DNA from: Spectribacter acetivorans
Lineage (GTDB): Bacteria; Pseudomonadota; Gammaproteobacteria; Nevskiales; Salinisphaeraceae
Assembly: GCF_031846305.1 (NCBI RefSeq)
Contig: NZ_JAVRHY010000005.1
Span: 62,001 to 126,000, forward strand
Length of the DNA: 64,000 nucleotides
Direction of reading: 5' to 3'
Both the position numbers and the translations under genes were made by a program. This document shows, one piece after another, positions 42,563 to 50,768 of this stretch (its first letter is position 1; the number at the start of each line of letters is the position of its first letter). The notes beneath the pieces are model-generated. The model was given only the letters and a program-made list of their open reading frames with translations, did no database searches and was not told the DNA's origin.

Positions 42563-42828
42563 GTCCGGATGAGGTGATCGAGTTCGGTCGTGGCGCGCTG
42601 ACCCTGGCGCTGCTGATCGGCGCGCCGCTGCTGATTACCGCCCTGGTAGTGGGCCTGATCATCGGTGTGTTCCAGGCCGCAACCCAGATCAACGAGATGA
42701 CGCTGTCGTTCATCCCCAAGCTGCTTGCGATGGCGGCGGTGCTGGTGGCCACCGGGCCGTGGATGCTGCGGGTGCTGGTCGACTACACCCGTGAGCTGAT
42801 TCTCATGATCCCGGAGCGTCTGGGGTGA
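42559..42828 (+). CDS. fliQ: FliQ, export gate protein
   Basis: 89 residues, two membrane helices, with the conserved APLLITALVVGLIIGVFQAATQINEMTLSFIPK block. ATGA overlaps on both sides link it tightly to fliP and fliR. Confidence 0.96.
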   Translation: MSPDEVIEFGRGALTLALLIGAPLLITALVVGLIIGVFQAATQINEMTLSFIPKLLAMAAVLVATGPWMLRVLVDYTRELILMIPERLG

Positions 42829-43598
42829 GCTTCACCGTTGAGCAGCTTGCCGCCTGGGTCAACGCGTTCTTCTGGCCCTTTCTTCGGGTTGGGGCCATGA
42901 CCATCGCCGCGCCGGTGTTCGGTTCGCGGATGATCGCGGCGCGTGCCCGTCTGACCCTGGCCGTGGCGGTGACCATCGCGCTGATGGCGATACTGCCGCC
43001 GCCACCGGTTCTGGTCACCTTTTCGGTCGCCTGGTGGACGGCGGTACTGCAACAGATGCTCATCGGGCTGACCATGGGGTTTGTCCTGCAGTTGGTATTC
43101 GAGGGCATCGTCCTGGGCGGCATGGTCATTGCCATGGGCGCGGGTCTGGGATTTGCCACGCTGGTGGATCCCCTGCGCGGCGTCCAGACGCCCGTGGTCA
43201 GCCAGTATTTCGTGATCCTCACCACGCTGCTGTTTCTCGCCCTGGGCGGCCACCTGGCGCTGATCAGCTTTGTTGCCACCAGTTTTCATACCCTGCCGGT
43301 CGGCGCCATCGGCTTCACCCCGGATGTGGCCCGGGCGGTTGCCGACTACGGCGTGCACCTATTTGCCGGGGCCATGCAGATTGCCCTGCCGGCGACCCTG
43401 GCGATCCTGGTGGTCAACCTGTCCTTCGGCATCATCAGCCGTTCGGCGCCGAGTCTGAATCTGTTTGCCATCGGCCTGCCTGCTGCCCTGCTGTTCGCGC
43501 TGGCCGTGCTGCCGATGACGCTGGATGCGATGGCGGTGGTGTTCGAGCGTCGTCTCGAGCAGGCCTGGGCCTTCATCGCTGCGTTCATCGGCGTCTGA
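42825..43598 (+). CDS. fliR: FliR, export gate protein
   Basis: 257 residues, about six membrane segments. GTG start overlapping the fliQ stop. Contains FFWPFLRVGAMTIAAPVFGSRMIAARARL and GFVLQLVFEGIVLGGMVIAMGAGLGFATLVDP, typical of FliR. Caps the FliP/FliQ channel. Confidence 0.95.
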   Translation: MSFTVEQLAAWVNAFFWPFLRVGAMTIAAPVFGSRMIAARARLTLAVAVTIALMAILPPPPVLVTFSVAWWTAVLQQMLIGLTMGFVLQLVFEGIVLGGMVIAMGAGLGFATLVDPLRGVQTPVVSQYFVILTTLLFLALGGHLALISFVATSFHTLPVGAIGFTPDVARAVADYGVHLFAGAMQIALPATLAILVVNLSFGIISRSAPSLNLFAIGLPAALLFALAVLPMTLDAMAVVFERRLEQAWAFIAAFIGV

Positions 43599-43602
43599 TC
43601 CG

Positions 43603-44742
43603 ATGGCACAACAAAAACCTGCCGCCGAACGCACCGAGGCGCCGACGCCGAAGCGGCGCCGTGATGCTCGTAAGGAAGGCCAGATTGCCCGCTCCCGCGA
43701 GTTGGGCGCGCTGGCGCTGGTGGCGGCCGGCATGCTCGGCATGGGGGGATTCAGCGGCTGGGCGGGGCATCAGGCCCTGGCCCTGCTGACCGGTGGCCTG
43801 CGTCTGGATCGTGCGGATGCACTCGACAGTCATGCTCTGACCGAGGGACTCGCGGCCGGATTGGCCCAGGGACTCTGGCTGATGGTGCCGCTGCTGGTGA
43901 TGACCGGGGTGGCGGCAATTGCCGCGCCGCTACTGCTGGGCGGGTGGAATTTCAGCTGGAAGGCCACCGCGCCCAAGGGCAGTCGCCTCGACCCCCTGCA
44001 GGGGATCAAGCGCATGTTTTCCGCCCGCAGCCTGACCGAACTCGGCAAGGCGTTTTTGAAGTTCGCGGTGCTCGGCGGGATCACCGTGCTCTATGTCGCC
44101 GTCTACGGCGACGAACTCCTGCAGCTGTCCGTGGCCCCCGCGGCCAGCGGCATCGTGCGCGGCCTGCAGCTATGCCTATATCTCGGATTATGGCTGCTGG
44201 GCGGGCTGGCCCTGATCGCGTTGGTGGATGTGCCGGTGCAGATCCATCAGCACACCAAGGAATTGCGCATGACCCGGCAGGAGGTCCGTGACGAACTCAA
44301 GGACACCGAGGGCAAGCCGGAGGTCAAGTCACGGCAGCGCCAGCTGCAGCAGGCGGCGGCCGGGCGTCGCATGCTCGAGGACGTGCCCACGGCGGATGTG
44401 GTGGTGACCAACCCGACCCACTTCGCGGTGGCGCTGAAGTATGACCCCGACACCATGAGTGCGCCCCGGGTGGTTGCCACCGGGGCCGACCATCTGGCTG
44501 CCCGCATTCGCGAGCGTGCGATCCAGCATCGGGTGCCGATGGTGTCCGCACCGCCGCTGGCCCGCGCCCTGTATGCCTCGGCGGACGTGGGCCAGGACGT
44601 GCCGGTGATGCTCTACACCGCGGTCGCACAGTTGCTGACCTATGTCTTCCAGTTGCGGGCACATCGGCCGGGTACGCCGGGACCCGATCTGCCCCGATTC
44701 GATCTGCCTGATGCGCCGGCGGGCGCACCCTCACCGGAGTAA
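43603..44742 (+). CDS. flhB: FlhB, export specificity switch
   Basis: 379 residues, four membrane segments in the N-terminal half, then a cytoplasmic domain with the self-cleaving NPTH motif (N270-H273 in VVVTNPTHFAVALKYD). N-terminal ERTEAPTPKRRRDARKEGQIARSREL is canonical. Cleavage at N/P, with FliK, switches export from hook to filament proteins. Confidence 0.97.
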   Translation: MAQQKPAAERTEAPTPKRRRDARKEGQIARSRELGALALVAAGMLGMGGFSGWAGHQALALLTGGLRLDRADALDSHALTEGLAAGLAQGLWLMVPLLVMTGVAAIAAPLLLGGWNFSWKATAPKGSRLDPLQGIKRMFSARSLTELGKAFLKFAVLGGITVLYVAVYGDELLQLSVAPAASGIVRGLQLCLYLGLWLLGGLALIALVDVPVQIHQHTKELRMTRQEVRDELKDTEGKPEVKSRQRQLQQAAAGRRMLEDVPTADVVVTNPTHFAVALKYDPDTMSAPRVVATGADHLAARIRERAIQHRVPMVSAPPLARALYASADVGQDVPVMLYTAVAQLLTYVFQLRAHRPGTPGPDLPRFDLPDAPAGAPSPE

Positions 44743-44745
44743 TCC

Positions 44746-46830
44746 ATGGCCGACGCCGTCGCCTCTTCGCCATTGACCCGCATTTTCGCCCTGCGGGGTT
44801 GGCTCACGCGCGGCCTGGGCGTGCCGGTCATGCTGCTGGTGATGCTGTCGATGATGGTGGTTCCGCTGCCGCCGATTGCGCTGGACGCCTTCTTCAGTTT
44901 CAACATCGCGCTGGCCATCGCCATTCTGCTGGCAGTGATCTATGTCATGCGGCCGCTGGATTTCACCGCCTTCCCCACGGTCCTGCTGATGGTCACGTTG
45001 TTGCGGCTGGCCCTGAACGTGGCCTCAACCCGCGTGGTACTGCTAGAGGGTCACACCGGCCCGGATGCCGCCGGCCAGGTCATCCAGGCCTTCGGCGAGT
45101 TCGTGATCGGCGGTGATTACGCCGTGGGTCTGGTGGTGTTCGCCATCATCACGCTGATCAACTTCGTGGTGGTGACCAAGGGCGCCGAGCGCATCTCGGA
45201 AGTCAGCGCCCGCTTCACGCTGGATGCCCTGCCGGGCAAGCAGATGGCTATCGACGCCGATCTCAACGCCGGTTCCCTGACCCGTGAGGAGGCGGCCGCG
45301 CGTCGCGAAGAGGTCCGCCAGGAAGCCGATTTCTACGGCTCCATGGATGGCGCCAGCAAGTTCGTGCGCGGCGATGCCATTGCCGGCCTGCTGATTCTGT
45401 TCATCAACATTTTCGGTGGTCTGGCCATCGGCATGCTGCAACGCGGATTGCCGGCCGGCGAGGCCCTGCAGGTCTATACGCTGCTGACCATCGGCGATGG
45501 GCTGGTGGCCCAGGTACCGGCGCTGCTGCTGTCCACTTCGGTTGCGATTCTGGTCACTCGCATGTCCCAGCCCCAGGACATGAGTGCCCAGATGGTGGGC
45601 CAGCTTTTCAGTTCCCCGCGGACGCTGCTGGTGACGGCGGGCGTGCTGCTGGTGCTGGGGCTGATCCCCGGCATGCCCAACCTGGCATTTCTCACGCTGG
45701 CTGCGGCAGCCGGTGGCGCGGCCTATCTGCTCCACCGCCGCCGGCAGGCCGAAACCCTGCGCAATGACGAGCCGGTCGACAGCGGTCCGCAGACACCGCG
45801 CGAACTGGGCTGGGATGACGTGGCGGCGGACGATGTCATCGGCCTGGAGGTCGGCTACAAGCTGATCCCGCTGGCCGACAGCCGGCAGGGTGGCGAGCTG
45901 ATGGGTCGGGTCAAGGGCGTTCGCAAGAAGCTCACCCAGGAACTCGGATTCCTGATGCACCCGGTCCACATCCGCGACGACCTGTCGTTGCCGCCCGAGG
46001 GGTATCGCATTGCCATCCACGGGGTGCCGGTGGCCGCTGGCGAGGTCCGTGTCGACCGCGAGATGGCTCTCAACCCGGGCCAGGTATTCGGGCCGGTTGA
46101 GGGTATCGAGACGCGGGACCCGGCCTTTGGTCTGCCCGCCTACTGGATCGAGCCCGGTCAGCGCGACAGCGCACAGGAGAACGGCTGGACCGTGGTGGAC
46201 CCGACCACGGTGATCGCCACCCATCTCAGTCAGGCACTGCGCACCCATGCCGCCGAATTGCTCGGCCATGACGAAGTGCAGCATCTGCTCGACAACCTCG
46301 CGCGCGCCGCGCCCAGGCTGGTCGAGGACCTCGTGCCCAAGCTCCTGCCGCTGTCGGTGGTGGTCAAGGTGCTCGGCAGCCTGCTGGAAGAGGGCGTATC
46401 CGTACGCAACATGCGCGGCATCGCCGAAGCGCTGGCAGCCCACGGTGGCGCCAGTCAGGATCCCGTCACCCTCACGGCGGCAGTGCGCGTCGCGCTTGGC
46501 CGGCAGATTGTCCAGGAAATCAACGGCATGGAAGCTGAATTACCGGTGGCGACCCTGGCCGAGCCCCTGGAACGCATGTTGCACCAGTCCCTCCAGGACA
46601 GTCAGCACGCCATCGAACCGGGGCTCGCGGAACGCATGCACGACGCGCTCAAGCAGTTCACCCAGCGCCAGGAAACCGCCGGCAGGCCGGCGGTACTGCT
46701 GGTACCGGCAGGCTTGCGCGGCATGCTCGCCCGTTTCATCCGCAACAGTGTCAAGGGGCTGCACGTTCTGGCCTACAACGAGATTCCGCCGGATCGGCAG
46801 ATTCGCATGACCGACTCCGTCACCGGCTAG
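44746..46830 (+). CDS. flhA: FlhA, export gate ring protein
   Basis: 694 residues. Eight N-terminal membrane segments with the FHIPEP loop region (LRLALNVASTRVVLLEGHTGPDAAGQVIQAFGEFVIGGDYAVGLVVFAIITLINFVVVTKGAERISEVSARFTLDALPGKQMAIDADLNAG), and a large cytoplasmic domain from about residue 330 that receives chaperone-substrate complexes. It starts 3 bases after flhB, so no separate promoter is apparent. Confidence 0.97.
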   Translation: MADAVASSPLTRIFALRGWLTRGLGVPVMLLVMLSMMVVPLPPIALDAFFSFNIALAIAILLAVIYVMRPLDFTAFPTVLLMVTLLRLALNVASTRVVLLEGHTGPDAAGQVIQAFGEFVIGGDYAVGLVVFAIITLINFVVVTKGAERISEVSARFTLDALPGKQMAIDADLNAGSLTREEAAARREEVRQEADFYGSMDGASKFVRGDAIAGLLILFINIFGGLAIGMLQRGLPAGEALQVYTLLTIGDGLVAQVPALLLSTSVAILVTRMSQPQDMSAQMVGQLFSSPRTLLVTAGVLLVLGLIPGMPNLAFLTLAAAAGGAAYLLHRRRQAETLRNDEPVDSGPQTPRELGWDDVAADDVIGLEVGYKLIPLADSRQGGELMGRVKGVRKKLTQELGFLMHPVHIRDDLSLPPEGYRIAIHGVPVAAGEVRVDREMALNPGQVFGPVEGIETRDPAFGLPAYWIEPGQRDSAQENGWTVVDPTTVIATHLSQALRTHAAELLGHDEVQHLLDNLARAAPRLVEDLVPKLLPLSVVVKVLGSLLEEGVSVRNMRGIAEALAAHGGASQDPVTLTAAVRVALGRQIVQEINGMEAELPVATLAEPLERMLHQSLQDSQHAIEPGLAERMHDALKQFTQRQETAGRPAVLLVPAGLRGMLARFIRNSVKGLHVLAYNEIPPDRQIRMTDSVTG

Positions 46831-46861
46831 GGCCGGGGCAAGGGTCGCCGAGGAGAAGTTG

Positions 46862-48103
46862 ATGAAAATCAAGCGTTTCGTGGAAACGGACATGCGGGCG
46901 GCGATCCGCCGGGTCCGGGAAGAACAGGGGCCGGATGCGGTGATCCTCTCCAGCCGGCGGGTCGACGACCACGTGGAGGTGGTCGCGGCGGTGGATTACG
47001 ACGAGTCGCTGGTGCACCAGGCGCTGCAGCAGAACCGGCCCGCCCCTGACGGCGCGCCCGCAGCTGGGTCGCAACCGGCCGCACCCCGGCGCGAGGCGCC
47101 GTCTGCCGATGTCGGCAACCGGGCCGACAAGGCGCCGGCGCCGGCCGACGGCAATCCGTCAGCCCAGCGTATCGTCTGGGCCCAGGATCCGCATCTGGCC
47201 GAGGTGCGGCGCGATCTCGACAATGTCCGCAGTCTGCTCGAGCGTCAGGTCGGTTCGCTTATTTCTCGCGACTGGTGTCAGCGTCAACCGCACCGGGCCG
47301 AAGCCGTTCGTGAACTGGCTGGTATCGGCGTGGATTCGACGCTGGCCCGGGAAATCGCCGAGGCCCTGCCGGAACCCGGTGACGGTCGCCGCCCGGTCAA
47401 GGCACTGAGCCTGTTGCGTCAGCGAATCCCCGTGCCGCGCCGGGATCCCTTGCAGGATGGTGGCGTGATCGCCCTGGTAGGCCCGACCGGGGTGGGCAAG
47501 ACCACCACGATTGCCAAGCTTGCCGCGCGCTATACCCAGCGACACGGCCTGCGGGATGTGGCGCTGGTGACCACCGACAGCATGCGCGTCGGCGGGCGGC
47601 AGCAGTTGTTCAGCTACGGCCAGATGCTGGGCATTCCGGTGTTTGCCGCCGACGACAAGGCCGATCTGGCCGCCGTCATGTCGCGGCTGGCGGAACGGAC
47701 CCTGGTGCTGGTGGACACCGCCGGCATGAGTCCGCGCGATACGCGCCTCGCCGCCCAGCTGGGGATGCTGGAAGGCGCCCGTGATCGATTGCGGACCTAC
47801 CTTGTGATGGCGGCCAATGCCCACGGGCGCGACCTGCAGCAGGTGATAGAGCGATTCCGTGCCACGCCGCTGTCTGGCTGCGTGTTGACCAAGATGGACG
47901 AGGCCACCCGCATTGGCGGCGCCCTGTCCGCCGTCGTTCGCAGCCAGTTGCCGGTGGCCTATGTCACCGACGGCCAGCAGGTGCCTCAGGACCTGCATCG
48001 GGAGCGCCCCGATCATCTCATCCTGCGCGCGCTGCGCGCGGCCCGCGAATGCCCGGAACCCCAGAGTTTCGTCACCGAGGAAATCGTGCATGCGTGCGCC
48101 TGA
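46862..48103 (+). CDS. flhF: FlhF, SRP-like GTPase for polar flagellum placement
   Basis: 413 residues from ATG 46862 (TTG 46859 just before). N-terminal MKIKRFVETDMRAAIRRVREEQGPDAVILSSRRV is the FlhF B domain start; a proline/alanine linker (about 60-110) leads to NG domains with the G1 motif GPTGVGKTTTIAKLAARY, DTAGMSPRD and TKMDEATRIGG. Marks the pole for basal body assembly. Confidence 0.96.
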   Translation: MKIKRFVETDMRAAIRRVREEQGPDAVILSSRRVDDHVEVVAAVDYDESLVHQALQQNRPAPDGAPAAGSQPAAPRREAPSADVGNRADKAPAPADGNPSAQRIVWAQDPHLAEVRRDLDNVRSLLERQVGSLISRDWCQRQPHRAEAVRELAGIGVDSTLAREIAEALPEPGDGRRPVKALSLLRQRIPVPRRDPLQDGGVIALVGPTGVGKTTTIAKLAARYTQRHGLRDVALVTTDSMRVGGRQQLFSYGQMLGIPVFAADDKADLAAVMSRLAERTLVLVDTAGMSPRDTRLAAQLGMLEGARDRLRTYLVMAANAHGRDLQQVIERFRATPLSGCVLTKMDEATRIGGALSAVVRSQLPVAYVTDGQQVPQDLHRERPDHLILRALRAARECPEPQSFVTEEIVHACA

Positions 48104-48986
48104 TTCCAATACCGTGGCCGGCCAGGCGGCCGGGCTGATCCGTCTCCATCCCCACCGGCCCGTCCGGGTCATTGCCGTGGCCAGCGGCAAGGGCGGGGTG
48201 GGCAAGTCCACCGTCTCGCTCAATCTCGCCCTGGCCCTGATCCGACAGGGTCAGCGGGTCATGCTCATGGATGCGGATCTGGGCCTGGCAAACATCGATG
48301 TCCTGCTGGGTCTGCAGCCGACCTACAACCTCGCCCACCTGATGGAGGGCCGGGTTGGTCTGGCCGACATTCTGCTCGAGGGGCCGATGGGCCTGAAGGT
48401 GGTGCCCGCGGCGTCCGGCCGGCAGCGCATGGCCGAGCTGGACCGCGCCCAACTGGTCGGCCTGGTCCAGGCATTCAGTGAGTTCAGCGACGATCTGGAT
48501 ACGCTGGTGGTGGATACCGCCGCCGGCATTTCCGGCTCGGTGGTCACCCTGGCCCAGGCTGCCCAGGAAGTCGTGGTGGTGGCCTGCAACGAACCGGCCT
48601 CGATCACCGATGCCTACGCGCTGATCAAGGTGCTGTCGCGTGACTACGGCATCGGCCGTATCCAGGTGGTCGCCAATGCGGTGAGAAGCGCCGCGGACGG
48701 ACGCCAGGTTTTTGATCATCTGTGTCGTGTGGCGGACCGGTTTCTGGACGTCACCCTGCACTTTCTCGGCACCGTACCTCACGACGAAGCCGTGCGCCGC
48801 GCGGTGCGCCAGCAGCGGGCGGTGGTCGAGGCCTACCCGGGTGCGCCGAGCAGCCTCGCCTTCGACAAGATCGGTGAACAGGTCAGCAGTTGGCAGCCCC
48901 CGGGTGGCCCGCGCGGAAACGTGGAGTTCTTCGTGGAGCGCCTGCTCGGACGCAGTCCGGCGGCGCCGGCCCTGGTGGGCGCATGA
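48090..48986 (+). CDS. flhG: FlhG/FleN, MinD-like ATPase controlling flagellar number
   Basis: 298 residues, overlapping flhF by 14 bases. Deviant Walker A ASGKGGVGKSTVSLNLALAL, switch I LMDADLGLANIDVLLG, and DTAAGISGSVVTLAQAAQEVVVV. A C-terminal amphipathic helix (about 265-290) is the likely membrane-targeting sequence. In relatives it binds FleQ and limits flagellar number. Confidence 0.95.
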   Translation: MRAPDSNTVAGQAAGLIRLHPHRPVRVIAVASGKGGVGKSTVSLNLALALIRQGQRVMLMDADLGLANIDVLLGLQPTYNLAHLMEGRVGLADILLEGPMGLKVVPAASGRQRMAELDRAQLVGLVQAFSEFSDDLDTLVVDTAAGISGSVVTLAQAAQEVVVVACNEPASITDAYALIKVLSRDYGIGRIQVVANAVRSAADGRQVFDHLCRVADRFLDVTLHFLGTVPHDEAVRRAVRQQRAVVEAYPGAPSSLAFDKIGEQVSSWQPPGGPRGNVEFFVERLLGRSPAAPALVGA

Positions 48987-49738
48987 GCGCGGTCGGCGAG
49001 TATCGGGCCTGTGGCCAGGCCGAGGCCGGCGATCTGGTCACACGCCACCGCGATCTGGTGCGTCGCATCGCCCTGCACATGCGTGCCCGCCTGCCAGCAT
49101 GCGTCGAGCTGGATGACCTGATCCAGATCGGCATGCTCGGCCTGCTGGAGGCCGCCCGCAGCTTCGAGTCGGGCCATGGTGCCTGCTTTGAAACCTACGC
49201 CGGCATTCGCATCCGCGGCGCCATCGTGGACGAGATGCGCCGCAACGACTGGACCCCGCGGCGGGTGCGCAAGAGCATGCGGGAGGCCGCGCGCGCCATG
49301 CGCCAGATCGAACAGCGGGAAGGACGGGCCGCGCGCGACAGCGAAGTGGCCGCCGAACTCGGCATCGACGCCCTGGAATACGCGCGCATGACCGCGGAAG
49401 CGGCCAGCGCCAACGTCCTGACCCTGGGCGCTACCGATCACGACGACGGTCAGCCGCTGGAGTTTGCCGCCGAGGATGCCGACCCGCTCGATCAGATGGC
49501 TGATCGGGACATGCGCGAGCACATCGCGCAGGCCATTGCGGCGTTGCCCGAACGCGAGCAGCTGATCATTTCCCTGTACTACGACGAAGAGCTCAACCAG
49601 ACCGAAATCGGTGAGGTCATCGGGGTGAGCTACTCGCGGGTATCCCAACTGCTGGGTCAGGCGCTGCTGCGTCTGCGCAGCCATATCGCCGCGGTATCCG
49701 AGGGCCCGGCGCGCCGTGTCAATGAGGTGATGACATGA
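48983..49738 (+). CDS. fliA: FliA, sigma-28 factor
   Basis: 251 residues, ATGA overlap with flhG. Region 2 ELDDLIQIGMLGLLEAARSFESGHGACFETYAGIRIRGAIVDEMRRNDWTPR is near-consensus FliA. Region 4 HTH is LPEREQLIISLYYDEELNQTEIGEVIGVSYSRVSQL. Controlled by FlgM (12442). Should transcribe fliC, flgMN and probably cheV. Confidence 0.96.
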   Translation: MSAVGEYRACGQAEAGDLVTRHRDLVRRIALHMRARLPACVELDDLIQIGMLGLLEAARSFESGHGACFETYAGIRIRGAIVDEMRRNDWTPRRVRKSMREAARAMRQIEQREGRAARDSEVAAELGIDALEYARMTAEAASANVLTLGATDHDDGQPLEFAAEDADPLDQMADRDMREHIAQAIAALPEREQLIISLYYDEELNQTEIGEVIGVSYSRVSQLLGQALLRLRSHIAAVSEGPARRVNEVMT

Positions 49739-50127
49739 ACAAATCCATGAAGATCCTGGTGGTCGACGACTTTCCCACCATGCGCCGCATCGTCAAGAAT
49801 CTGCTGGGCGATCTGGGGTACCACAACATCAGCGAAGCCGAGGACGGCCAGGAGGCGCTGCCGATGCTGCGCACCGGCCAGTACAACTTCCTGGTCACGG
49901 ACTGGAACATGCCGCAGATGAGCGGGCTGGAACTGTTGCAGACCATTCGTGGAGAGGCAGCCACGGCCAGCCTGCCGGTTCTGATGGTGACGGCCGAGGC
50001 CAGCAAGGGCCAGATCGTGGCCGCCGCCCAGGCCGGCGTGAACGGTTACATCATCAAGCCGTTCACGGCGGCCACTCTCAAGGAGAAGATCGACCGCATC
50101 TTCGAGCGTATCGGGGCTGCGGCATGA
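49735..50127 (+). CDS. cheY: CheY, rotation response regulator
   Basis: 130-residue single-domain receiver. Acidic pair D11-D12, phospho-acceptor D56 (LVTDWNMPQMSG), switch threonine in LMVTAEA and lysine in YIIKPF all present. The sequence is very close to E. coli CheY. Overlaps fliA in ATGA; cheZ follows with another overlap. Confidence 0.97.
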   Translation: MNKSMKILVVDDFPTMRRIVKNLLGDLGYHNISEAEDGQEALPMLRTGQYNFLVTDWNMPQMSGLELLQTIRGEAATASLPVLMVTAEASKGQIVAAAQAGVNGYIIKPFTAATLKEKIDRIFERIGAAA

Positions 50128-50768
50128 GTCAGCCGGGCCGCGAGGCCCTGGCAACCGGGGCCCGTGATCTGCTGGCGGCGATCGAGGCTGGCAGCGATGG
50201 CGACATCCATGCGGCGCTGCTGGCGCTCAAGCCAGCGGCGGAGAAAAGCCTGCTGGTGGATGTGGCCCAGATCACCCGGGGGCTGCATGAGGGCCTCAGC
50301 CGGCTGGCGCTGGACGCGCCGCTGGCCAAAGCGGCGGACCGGGATCTGCCGGATATGTGCAGCCGGCTGGAGGCGGTGATCCACATGAGCGAGGACGCGG
50401 CCATGCGCACGCTCGACCTCACCGAGGCCGGCAAGGCCGAGTTGCGGCTGATCGAGGCCATCCAGCCCAACGCCGACCTCGTGCGTACCGCCACGGCGCG
50501 GCTGCGTGACCATCTCAACGGTATCGCCGAGGCTCAGGCCTATCAGGACCTGTGCGGGCAGACCATCAAGAAGGTGATCGGTCTGCTGCGGGAAGTGGAA
50601 AACGCACTTGCGGCGCTGCTGGCTCACGCGGGTATCGATGCCGCAAGAGTCGTGGGCGCACCCCTGGTCGACAGCGTTACCCGCGGCCATGGCCCGCGGC
50701 TGGCGGGCATCGACGTCGGTGCCAGCCAGGGCGACGCGGACAAGCTGCTGGAAGACCTGGGTCTCTAG
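50124..50768 (+). CDS. cheZ: CheZ, CheY-P phosphatase
   Basis: 214 residues, long helical hairpin. The active-site segment AQAYQDLCGQTIKKVIGLLREVE contains the conserved Q-D-L-x-G/x-Q-x-I/x-K-V pattern with the catalytic glutamine. The C-terminus (ASQGDADKLLEDLGL) is the CheY-binding tail. Confidence 0.95.
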   Translation: MSQPGREALATGARDLLAAIEAGSDGDIHAALLALKPAAEKSLLVDVAQITRGLHEGLSRLALDAPLAKAADRDLPDMCSRLEAVIHMSEDAAMRTLDLTEAGKAELRLIEAIQPNADLVRTATARLRDHLNGIAEAQAYQDLCGQTIKKVIGLLREVENALAALLAHAGIDAARVVGAPLVDSVTRGHGPRLAGIDVGASQGDADKLLEDLGL